NCBI GenBank assembly: GCA_029570245.1
Contig: JAKQSH010000020.1
Coordinates: 1 to 18,289, forward strand
Reading direction: 5' to 3'
Source: Deltaproteobacteria bacterium
Lineage (GTDB): Bacteria; Myxococcota_A; SURF-8
DNA length: 18,289 nt
Positions 1 through 6,306 of this stretch are shown piece after piece (position 1 is the first letter of the stretch; each line of letters opens with the position of its first letter). The position numbers were made by a program, and so were the translations under genes. The notes under the pieces were generated by a model. That model made no database searches. It was not told the DNA's origin and worked only from the letters and a program-made list of their open reading frames with translations.

Positions 1-263
1 ACCGTGTCGCCTTCCTTGATTTCGCTGGTTTCGCCGAAGATGGCGACTCCCACCGACTCTTCTTCGAGGTTCAGCACCATGCCGAAAAGCTGATGCGGGA
101 ACTCTACCAGTTCGCCGGTCATTGCGTTGTCAAGTCCGTAAACGCGAGCGATGCCGTCGCCGACTGACAATACTGTTCCTGTTTCGGAAACATCGACTTT
201 TTTGTCGAAGCCGGCTATCTGCTGCTTAATAATCTGACTGATTTCATCTGCACGGATTTGCAC
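1..263 (-). CDS. atpA: F1 ATP synthase subunit alpha, N-terminal part (cut by window edge)
   Basis: Alpha subunit of the F1 head of ATP synthase; with beta it forms the nucleotide-binding hexamer at the cytoplasmic face. Only the first 87 residues lie in the window. They begin MQIRADEISQIIKQQIAGFD and continue through VLSVGDGIARVYGLDNAMTG and FPHQLFGMVLNLEEESVGV, which is the family's N-terminal helix and beta-barrel; the Walker motifs lie beyond the edge. The start is GTG (bases 263-261), preceded 7 bases away by a strong AGGAGG that sits inside the end of atpH. The atpH stop is only 2 bases upstream, so the two are probably translationally coupled. Fourth gene of the b'-b-delta-alpha operon. 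Confidence 0.95.
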   Translation of the reverse strand, partial: MQIRADEISQIIKQQIAGFDKKVDVSETGTVLSVGDGIARVYGLDNAMTGELVEFPHQLFGMVLNLEEESVGVAIFGETSEIKEGDT

Positions 264-265
264 GA

Positions 266-808
266 CTAAACCTCCTTGGCGAGGAGCTCTTCCATCCGAC
301 GCAGTTGGGCGCGGATGCTACCGTCATATACCTGAGAACCCAGCCTGGCGACCACGCCGCCCAGTATGCCGGGATCGACTTCCGTTTCTAGCATGAGCTT
401 TTTACCGCTGATGCTTTCGAGCTTGTTTTTTATTTGCGCTTTCTGTCCTTCTGTAAGCGGGATCGCCGAAGTGACTGTTGCTCTGAACGCGCCGTCTTTT
501 TCTTCTATTGTACGGGCCAGCGTTTCGGTTATGTCTCCGAGTGCATTTATACGGTCATTATCCATAAGAAGGATAATCACAGACCGGGTGAATTTTGAAA
601 GCTGCATTTTTTCGATGACATTCAGAACGACCTGTGCACGTTCACGATTGAATGTCGGATTCTCAAGCAGATGGCGCAGATCGCTGCATTCGTTTATCAT
701 GCCTGCAAAATCGCGCAGCTCTTCAACTGTTTTTACCGCTGTAACATCGGAATCCGCCGCCTCAAGAAAGGCGCGGGCATATCTTCTGGCCAGTGCGCTG
801 TTCTTCAC
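266..808 (-). CDS. atpH: F1 ATP synthase subunit delta
   Basis: Delta (OSCP-like) subunit, 180 residues, the usual length. It joins the top of F1 to the peripheral stalk b/b' subunits. The N-terminal helical domain starts with the typical ALARRYARAFLEAA (residues 5-18). The C-terminal part carries DPGILGGVVARLGSQVYDGS followed by a basic helix, the best conserved part of the family. The start is GTG at 808-806 with GAGG about 8 bases upstream; the b gene stops 3 bases before it. Its last codons hold the AGGAGG ribosome site of atpA. I see nothing unusual in the protein. Confidence 0.95.
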   Translation of the reverse strand: MKNSALARRYARAFLEAADSDVTAVKTVEELRDFAGMINECSDLRHLLENPTFNRERAQVVLNVIEKMQLSKFTRSVIILLMDNDRINALGDITETLARTIEEKDGAFRATVTSAIPLTEGQKAQIKNKLESISGKKLMLETEVDPGILGGVVARLGSQVYDGSIRAQLRRMEELLAKEV

Positions 809-811
809 GGC

Positions 812-1390
812 TTACCTCAACATTTCCGTATATTCATCAATCAGTTTGGTGCGGTCGGCATCCGTAAGTTTTTCGGCCAGGATTTTTTCCGCAGCCTTCA
901 CAACTTCCTGGGCCGCTTCACGGCGCAAGTCTGCACGAGCCTTACGGACTTCGCTGTCGATGATTTTTAATGCATCTTCTTTTATTTTCTCGGCCTGTTG
1001 TCTGGCCTGTTCGATTATCTGCAGCCGCTCTGCTTCTCCGTCGGCTCTATATTTTTCCATGTCCGTCTTCCACTGCCGCTCAAGCTCCTCCATGCGGAAA
1101 ACGCTTTCGTGGATGCGTTGCCTGGCTTCCGTGCGGGCGACCTCGCGACGTTCGACAGCCTCTTTAACCGAGTCGCTGCGTTCGGTGAAGAATTTAAGCA
1201 CAGGCTCCTTAAGAAGATGCACAAGAATCGCCACAAAAATTATAAAATTCGTTATTGTCGCCGCGACATAGAGCCAGTTCACATGGTGAGCGCCTTCATG
1301 CCCTCCGCCATGACCGGTGGCGGCATACAGCAACGAGGGAACGAGGCTGACAGACAACAGCGCGGAAAGAAGCTTGACCTTGCGTGTCAT
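812..1390 (-). CDS. atpF: Fo ATP synthase subunit b, with N-terminal signal-like extension
   Basis: Peripheral-stalk b subunit, 192 residues. An N-terminal hydrophobic segment ending in an LLYAATG region (about residues 8-25) resembles a cleavable signal. A short His/Gly-rich stretch (GHGGGHEGAHH) follows, then the b-subunit membrane helix (WLYVAATITNFIIFVAILVH, about 39-58) and a long charged coiled coil to the C-terminus, as expected for the dimeric stator. Signal-like extensions on b are known in deltaproteobacteria. The start ATG overlaps the b' stop by one base (TAATG at 1392-1388), and GGGAGG lies 8 bases upstream, so translation is probably coupled. b and b' would pair as a heterodimer. 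Confidence 0.93.
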   Translation of the reverse strand: MTRKVKLLSALLSVSLVPSLLYAATGHGGGHEGAHHVNWLYVAATITNFIIFVAILVHLLKEPVLKFFTERSDSVKEAVERREVARTEARQRIHESVFRMEELERQWKTDMEKYRADGEAERLQIIEQARQQAEKIKEDALKIIDSEVRKARADLRREAAQEVVKAAEKILAEKLTDADRTKLIDEYTEMLR

Positions 1391-1827
1391 TACAGTTTCC
1401 TCCCGGCGATTTTAGCTGCCACTTCAGCGGCCAGTTTTGCCGTGTCTTCGAGAATTTCTTTTTTACATCTTTCCATATTCATGCGGATTTGCTCGCGACG
1501 CTGTTGCGAATCGTCTGAGGCTTCATGCCTGGCTGTATCTATCAGGCGACGCTCTTCGCCTCTGGCTTCGGTACGCATGCGGTTTAAGATACCGGTCCCC
1601 TCAATGCGCAACTTCTGTAATCTGTCGCGGTAAACTTTTTCTTTTTCCTCAGCTTCGTCTTCCAGCGGGTCCCGTTTCTGCGCATCTTCCATTTCTTCGC
1701 GCCTTTTTGAAAGGACTCTGACCATAGGCGAAAAAAGATAAACGTTGATGATGAATATCAGCGCCAGAAAAAGCACCAGTTGGATAATAACCGAGGGGTT
1801 CAGGTTAAGTAGGTCTATACCTGTCAT
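1390..1827 (-). CDS. atpF': Fo ATP synthase subunit b' (second b-type subunit)
   Basis: A 145-residue b-type stator subunit and first gene of the operon. It has a short N-terminus (MTGIDLLNLNPSVI), one membrane helix (about residues 13-32, IIQLVLFLALIFIINVYLF), then FSPMVRVLSKRREEMEDA and a long charged coiled coil. It has no signal-like extension, unlike the b gene behind it. Paired b'/b genes occur in cyanobacteria, alphaproteobacteria and deltaproteobacteria. The ribosome site is weak (AAAAG about 11 bases upstream). No a- or c-subunit gene precedes it: the next gene upstream points away, so atpB and atpE must be elsewhere. Confidence 0.9.
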   Translation of the reverse strand: MTGIDLLNLNPSVIIQLVLFLALIFIINVYLFSPMVRVLSKRREEMEDAQKRDPLEDEAEEKEKVYRDRLQKLRIEGTGILNRMRTEARGEERRLIDTARHEASDDSQQRREQIRMNMERCKKEILEDTAKLAAEVAAKIAGRKL

Positions 1828-1890
1828 TGGTTAAACTTTTCTTTTTCAGACTCGTCAACCGGATAAAAGACACCTTACTTGCTAAAAACA

Positions 1891-1918
1891 GATATCACAG
1901 CCTTCAAGCTAATGTCAA
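1891..1918 (-). promoter_or_regulatory. Candidate promoter of the ATP synthase operon
   Basis: On the minus strand a perfect TTGACA (1918-1913) is followed after 16 bases by GATATC (1896-1891), itself preceded by TGT, which gives an extended -10 look. The -10 is only a fair match. Transcription would start near 1884, leaving a leader of about 57 bases before the b' gene. Called on motif and position alone. Confidence 0.4.
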
Positions 1919-1990
1919 GCGCTGTCCAGCTAATAATTCATATTTGATATTTTCCATGTCATAATCAATAGTTGTGGGTGTGGCTGCAAG

Positions 1991-2073
1991 TGAATAGCTG
2001 TTCATATTTTCACAGAAGAATGAATATTCATTCACTTATTTCCATTGACAGCCGTGTCGGATTGAATATATTC
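1991..2073. promoter_or_regulatory. Cluster of three TGAAT/ATTCA palindromes (candidate operators)
   Basis: Three related inverted repeats lie in tandem. Bases 1991-2004 read TGAATAGCTGTTCA. Bases 2018-2033 are a perfect 16-base palindrome, GAATGAATATTCATTC. Bases 2064-2073 are a perfect GAATATATTC. The first two have the form TGAA-N6-TTCA (the second at 2021-2034). The perfect-palindrome centres are at about 1997.5, 2025.5 and 2068.5, and the two TGAA-N6-TTCA centres are 30 bases apart, close to three helical turns. The third overlaps the -10 of the rightward promoter and the second lies just upstream of its -35, a typical repressor or activator geometry. The regulator is unknown. Confidence 0.4.
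2045..2072 (+). promoter_or_regulatory. Strong sigma-70-like promoter facing the SGNH hydrolase gene
   Basis: TTGACA (2045-2050, perfect) and TATATT (2067-2072, 5 of 6) are separated by 16 bases. The predicted transcription start is near 2079, more than 200 bases before the ATG at 2294, so either the leader is long or the promoter also serves an unrecognised small transcript. The -10 overlaps a GAATATATTC palindrome. Confidence 0.5.
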
Positions 2074-2293
2074 GCTATTTTCCATTCATAACTGCTGAAA
2101 TTCCTCCTGGCATGTAAAGCAGATTTTTCAGCTGCAATCAGATGATTTTTGTAGTCTGCGAAAATTCTGAATCTATATATGTTATATGTTGCCAAATTAA
2201 TGAAAGAGTGTAGTATCGCAGATGATGTTCTTAATATTGCCTTAACACCGGCAGGTTGAACTTTCCGCCTCTGAAGATTTGTCTGGAGTATTT

Positions 2294-4117
2294 ATGGCAG
2301 AGAAAACAGTCGGCGGTGCGGTTACTGAAGCAGGGAATATTTGCGTTCTGATCGTTTTTTTTATTTTTCTGCTGTTCAGTTCTCAGGCATTGGCTTTGAC
2401 GCCTCTTCCTTTCAGTGCGGGGGATCGGCTCGACGGTTCATGGACAGTCGGTGTTGTTGTACGCCATCCTGAATACATTCAGCTGAGACTTGAAAATCGT
2501 AACGGCGGGGAAGCCGCTGTTGAGATTGCAGTCAATGTCGCAGGCTCCGGGGAGTGGGCGACAGAACATTATAAGGTACAGCCAGTCGGTGATTCAGACG
2601 CGCCTCTGACGGTTTTGAAAGCTGTTCTTGGTATCGTTCGCAGGTATGACTCGAAATATCCTTCTGAACTTTTTGTCTCAAAAGTTTCAAATAAAAAACA
2701 TGTCGAAAGAAAAAATCCTAATTCGCCGGATTTGCAGGCTTTTGCCATAATCGACACGAAAATCGGCAGAAATCCGGTGGCTGGAATTCAGACTCTCGAT
2801 ACCTTTGCAATCATAATGTACATTCTGCTTACGCTGTTTTTTATTGCCGTTATTATGCGAATTGTTTCTTCAAGTGTCAGCGCCACAAGTATTCCGGCAA
2901 AATTGAACAGGGCGGTAACGTTTTTAATTTTCTGGTTGCTTCAGTTAATTCCGCTGATATTGGTCGCATTCTTAAGCTTTGACATTTTTGAAAGCGTATC
3001 AATTGTCAACTCCATGGATAAGGCCGGAGTAATTGAAAACCTGCGCCGGACTCTTGCTGCGGAAAATGCTCTTAACTTTACCCTTGATGAAAAGGACGGC
3101 CACCTGGGATATTATCGTTTCGGCTGGCAACCGGAGCCGGGAGACAATTTAGCCTGCACCGTTCCTAACGATTTTATTTCCCTGGAAAGATCGCCGGAAG
3201 AAAGGGCGATTTACATTTTCGGCGGTTCGCCGGTTCTGCTGCCCGATCCTGACAACTCCATGGTGGATTTTGTCGCCCGCAGACTTTCAGAAAAAACAGG
3301 AGAGAAAGTCCGCTCGTACAATTTCGGAATGTGCGGAATCACCAGTACTTCAGTCGCGGACAGGGCTATTGAGGCACTGAAGGTTCCTCCTGATCTGCTT
3401 GTAATATACAACGGCGTCAATGATTACTCTCACTGCAACAACTTTGTTGCATGGAATTATTATGTTGCACGTCAGGGAACGGTTTTTGAGGCGGTGCTTT
3501 ATTTCTTTTACACGATCAGCACCCGCTTTCTGGGTAACGCTCAGGCCGAAGCTCCGGAAGAAATGGTACGTTCATACTACATGCAGTATTTTATTGAGCC
3601 TGTATTGAATCGCATTCTGCGGGAAGTCGGCTTTATAAAAGTAGATGAAAGCCTTTTTGTTGAAGCCGAAAACGTAATGTTTGAGCATTATCTGAATAAA
3701 ATGCGTTCAATAATAGAAACAGCCGGCGAGGCCGGAGTGCCTGTGCTGATGATTCCTGCTACCGGAAACTTCATGGAGATGCCCTTCGGCGTCGATAACG
3801 AAGCTCTTCATCATTACGTGAAGGCGCTTGAAAGCGGAGACTACAACGAACGGGCTTACCACATGATGTGGGCGCGTGAAGGCAATTATTTCAACAAACT
3901 TATCAGAGCCAAACATCCCCTGTATGACAGACTGTACAATCTGGAATACCCAAACCTGTACGTTTTTGATCTGGAATACGAACTTCTGCGGGCCGGGTTT
4001 CCATTCGATTACAGTTCGTATATTGATCAGGCTCACATGAAAACACCGACGCATAAGTACCTGGCTGATTTTATTGCGGATTATATTCTGGCGAACGATC
4101 TCTGCTGCAGGATGTAG
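2294..4117 (+). CDS. Membrane-anchored SGNH/GDSL-type hydrolase
   Basis: Predicted 607-residue envelope protein. Residues 16-35 form a signal peptide or signal anchor (ending SSQALA). A roughly 130-residue exported N-terminal domain follows, which I do not recognise. Two membrane helices (about 171-190 and 207-229) flank a short basic loop, and the C-terminal SGNH hydrolase domain would face the periplasm. Catalytic blocks are visible: FGGS (Ser312), NFGMCG (343-348), GVND (Asn376) and DQAH (Asp578, His581). Such domains are esterases or acyl transferases acting on glycans or lipids; the substrate cannot be told. I chose ATG 2294 because TGGAG lies 5 bases upstream; an in-frame TTG at 2279 is less likely. 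It ends 6 bases from the convergent radical SAM gene, with no terminator visible. Confidence 0.8.
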   Translation: MAEKTVGGAVTEAGNICVLIVFFIFLLFSSQALALTPLPFSAGDRLDGSWTVGVVVRHPEYIQLRLENRNGGEAAVEIAVNVAGSGEWATEHYKVQPVGDSDAPLTVLKAVLGIVRRYDSKYPSELFVSKVSNKKHVERKNPNSPDLQAFAIIDTKIGRNPVAGIQTLDTFAIIMYILLTLFFIAVIMRIVSSSVSATSIPAKLNRAVTFLIFWLLQLIPLILVAFLSFDIFESVSIVNSMDKAGVIENLRRTLAAENALNFTLDEKDGHLGYYRFGWQPEPGDNLACTVPNDFISLERSPEERAIYIFGGSPVLLPDPDNSMVDFVARRLSEKTGEKVRSYNFGMCGITSTSVADRAIEALKVPPDLLVIYNGVNDYSHCNNFVAWNYYVARQGTVFEAVLYFFYTISTRFLGNAQAEAPEEMVRSYYMQYFIEPVLNRILREVGFIKVDESLFVEAENVMFEHYLNKMRSIIETAGEAGVPVLMIPATGNFMEMPFGVDNEALHHYVKALESGDYNERAYHMMWAREGNYFNKLIRAKHPLYDRLYNLEYPNLYVFDLEYELLRAGFPFDYSSYIDQAHMKTPTHKYLADFIADYILANDLCCRM

Positions 4118-4123
4118 TTTGGG

Positions 4124-5161
4124 CTACTCAACCAAAAGTCGTTTGAATTCGCCTTCGCCGTACATTTCGACATAGTGTATCCATACGCCGCCACATACAG
4201 TCTGCCATGGGCAGTAGGCACATTCTCCGACAAACTGCTTCAAAGCGTCCATGCGCAGTTCCTGCCATACAAAACGCTGTTTTCCGTCGTTGTCTGCAAA
4301 TTTTCCGTCTGGATTGTTGCCGAAAGTTGAAACATGGGTGCGTCTGTCGCGGTACTCTCCTATATACAGCATGCGCAGGCGCTTGTCTGCGAAAAAGTCA
4401 GCCGGATATACACAGTATGGAATTTCTCCAAGGCTCATATGAACCTTGAATTCGTTTTCGTTGCGGCTGACAGTTTCCATGATTTTCGGCATGACTTCGG
4501 CGTATCTGGGAACTATTTCGGGGTTGTTTAAAGAACGGCCTTCCGGGCGGATGAAGTTGAAGCGTATATCGTCGATGCCCAGTTGTTTGTAAAATGCCAC
4601 GTAGCGATCCATCGTTTTATAGTTCTTCCGGTTCAACACCGAGTTGATGCTGATTCTTACGGATGGATGTTTTTTTCTGATGTGAGTGATGTTGCGGATT
4701 GCCGTGAGCTTGCTTTTAAGCGCACCTTTGCGTCCGGTGAGAAAATCTTCAACTGTTGGATTTTCGGAGTGTATCGAAATGCAGAAGCGATTAAGGCCAC
4801 GCTCTACCATGTCGCGGGTGAATTCCCAGTCGTCGAAGCGGTAGCCGTTGGTGTTGATTGTTATGTCGTTGTACCCCAGTTCGCGGGCATAATCCAGCGT
4901 TTCACCGAGCCACGGATAAATGCTCGGCTCTCCTCCAAGGAGCCCCAGCGATTTTACTCCCAGTTCGCGGGCGTAATACTCCATTTCTGTAAATAGCTTC
5001 TCGCGTTCAACCCATTTGCGCTGCTCTGGTGTTGAGTCGCCCTGAACGCAGAAAATGCATTTGTGCATGCAGGCATGCCCCAGATTTATGTCTACGCGCT
5101 CGCCGATTTTTTCTGCAATCGACTTCGGCGCGTCGATTTTCAGGGAAGTATTATCGGCCAT
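4124..5161 (-). CDS. Radical SAM enzyme with C-terminal auxiliary cluster motif, second of a pair
   Basis: 345-residue radical SAM protein of unknown substrate. The cluster-binding motif CMHKCIFC (Cys31, 35, 38; CX3CX2C) sits near the N-terminus, with LGGEPS (75-80) as the SAM-binding GGE motif. The C-terminus has CX2CX5C (Cys314, 317, 323) and a possible fourth ligand at Cys250 (GEIPYC), which suggests a second iron-sulfur cluster of the twitch/SPASM-like kind used by peptide-modifying and related enzymes. It shares with its upstream neighbour an RP-G-(N)x-EIVPRY segment (here 205-220). Its ATG overlaps the neighbour's stop (TAATG, 5163-5159), so the two are coupled and may act together. No precursor peptide gene is visible beside it. 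Confidence 0.85.
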   Translation of the reverse strand: MADNTSLKIDAPKSIAEKIGERVDINLGHACMHKCIFCVQGDSTPEQRKWVEREKLFTEMEYYARELGVKSLGLLGGEPSIYPWLGETLDYARELGYNDITINTNGYRFDDWEFTRDMVERGLNRFCISIHSENPTVEDFLTGRKGALKSKLTAIRNITHIRKKHPSVRISINSVLNRKNYKTMDRYVAFYKQLGIDDIRFNFIRPEGRSLNNPEIVPRYAEVMPKIMETVSRNENEFKVHMSLGEIPYCVYPADFFADKRLRMLYIGEYRDRRTHVSTFGNNPDGKFADNDGKQRFVWQELRMDALKQFVGECAYCPWQTVCGGVWIHYVEMYGEGEFKRLLVE

Positions 5162-6204
5162 TATTCTTCTTTCATGCGCTGATCCGTAAAAACGGAAACG
5201 TCGCTTATTTTTTCACCGGAAATCGGAATGAATTCTTCGAACCCGCGTTTCTTCGCATATTCCAGCGGGACACCATCGCATATCTGAACCCGGCTGCATT
5301 TAAGGCAGGCGTTGTTCTTAATTTTGCCGTGTCCGGCGCTTATGAACAACCGCTCTCCGGGCTTTTCGACTTCTCGCCGCAGGCTGTCATTTGTCCAGTA
5401 AAGTTCGTCACAGTATTTTTCGAAGCCCTGCATGATGCATAACGGCACTCCCGCCAGCGTAAAAATCGCCCGGTATTCATCGAAAATACGCATGGCCTGG
5501 TGCATAAAACCGCGAGCTTCCGTGTAGCGTGGAACTATTTCTTCCATGCGTTCGAGAGCTCCACCTGCCGGGCGCACGTATGCCCAGGCGATGCGCAACG
5601 GTTCAAGTTCAAGCTGGTGCCGTGCCATTTCAGCTAGGTGCGACAGGTTAATGCGGTTTATTACCGATGTCAGTCTGAATGGAAAATTCAGTTTCCTCAG
5701 CTCATTTATTCCGGTCAGCAGCTGTTCGAATGAACCGGGGCTGCCTGTAAGCCTGTCATGCAGTTCCGGCGTATGACCGTGCAGAGAAAGGCAAAGATGT
5801 GTAAGCCCTGCCTTAACCAGAGCTGCCGCATACTGCGGACGGGCCAGCATGCGGCCATTGCTGGTAAGAAAAACGGTGCTGAATCCGAGATCATGTCTGG
5901 CGTACTTTACCAGTTTCAGAAAATCTGGACGGATTGTCGGTTCTCCCCCTAGGAATGTTACGTGTTGCGCACCGTGCCTGCGCTGTTCGGCCATTGCCTG
6001 CATGACGTATTCCGTCGTCAGCAAATCCTTCGCCTGCTTTGCTTTTTCACCGCAACGGTTGGCGATCTCGGTGCAGAACATGCAGCGGTTGTTGCACGGA
6101 TATCCGAGGTTTATTTCCATTCTCAGGGCATGCGGCTGTGCCCTGATCCAGCTTTCAGCCGCATCAGTTGCGCAGGTTTCGTATTTTGAGTTCTTCGTGT
6201 TCAT
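5161..6204 (-). CDS. Radical SAM enzyme with C-terminal auxiliary cluster motif, first of a pair
   Basis: 347-residue radical SAM protein. CNNRCMFC (Cys37, 41, 44) binds the SAM cluster and LGGEPT (85-90) is the GGE motif. A later GVPLC (Cys256) and a C-terminal CX2CX5C (Cys300, 303, 309) probably bind an auxiliary cluster. It is paralogous to the downstream gene, sharing the RP-G segment ending EIVPRY (here 211-227). A longer reading frame opens at 6288, but those 28 extra residues are encoded by the gatB terminator hairpin and T-tract, so I start at ATG 6204 (MNTKNSK); its ribosome site is poor. No convincing promoter lies between the terminator and the start, so expression may depend on read-through or an atypical promoter. 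Confidence 0.83.
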   Translation of the reverse strand: MNTKNSKYETCATDAAESWIRAQPHALRMEINLGYPCNNRCMFCTEIANRCGEKAKQAKDLLTTEYVMQAMAEQRRHGAQHVTFLGGEPTIRPDFLKLVKYARHDLGFSTVFLTSNGRMLARPQYAAALVKAGLTHLCLSLHGHTPELHDRLTGSPGSFEQLLTGINELRKLNFPFRLTSVINRINLSHLAEMARHQLELEPLRIAWAYVRPAGGALERMEEIVPRYTEARGFMHQAMRIFDEYRAIFTLAGVPLCIMQGFEKYCDELYWTNDSLRREVEKPGERLFISAGHGKIKNNACLKCSRVQICDGVPLEYAKKRGFEEFIPISGEKISDVSVFTDQRMKEE

Positions 6205-6258
6205 TCCTGCATGATAAAGTTCGATATCCTGCCGGTCAAGCGGCAAGCATTCATTGGC

Positions 6259-6286
6259 AAAAAAAAGGGGAGCCGGAGCGGCTCCC
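6259..6286 (-). terminator. Intrinsic terminator after gatB
   Basis: On the minus strand a 7-bp GC-rich stem (GGGAGCC with GGCTCCC, 6286-6280 and 6274-6268) and 5-base loop is followed by a run of eight T (6266-6259). It starts about 20 bases after the gatB stop. It also rules out the longest possible start of the next radical SAM gene. Confidence 0.88.
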
Positions 6287-6306
6287 ATGAGTTTTCTCGT
6301 TCATGC

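Larger units (their letters stand above)
1828..2293. other. Divergent AT-rich intergenic region
   Basis: 466 bases without a convincing gene, between the ATP synthase operon (leftwards) and the SGNH hydrolase gene (rightwards). It holds one candidate promoter for each direction and a cluster of TGAAT/ATTCA inverted repeats (separate entries). About 215 bases separate the rightward predicted transcription start (near 2079) from the ATG at 2294, an unusually long leader. The only open frame I saw there (ATG at 2142, 23 codons) lacks a ribosome site. I found no terminator or recognisable riboswitch. Confidence 0.7.

Noticed and set aside
366..1271. Open frame of 301 codons on the plus strand across atpH and atpF
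   Set aside because: It lies opposite two certain ATP synthase genes, is Ser/Arg-rich with no domain, and has no ribosome site; it is a shadow of their codon use.
2142..2213. Short 23-codon open frame in the SGNH gene leader
   Set aside because: No ribosome site and no recognisable sequence; this length is expected by chance.
3221..3232. FGGS in place of the classical GDS in the SGNH hydrolase
   Set aside because: Many membrane SGNH families use a GGS form at block I, and the other catalytic residues are present, so this is not evidence of inactivation.
4108..4130. Small GTAG/CTAC inverted repeat between the convergent SGNH and radical SAM genes
   Set aside because: The stem is only 4 bp and has no T-tract on either strand, so it is not a supportable terminator.
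6205..6288. 28-residue N-terminal extension of the first radical SAM enzyme
   Set aside because: It would be encoded by the gatB terminator hairpin and T-tract, and the CX3CX2C motif is well placed with the ATG at 6204.
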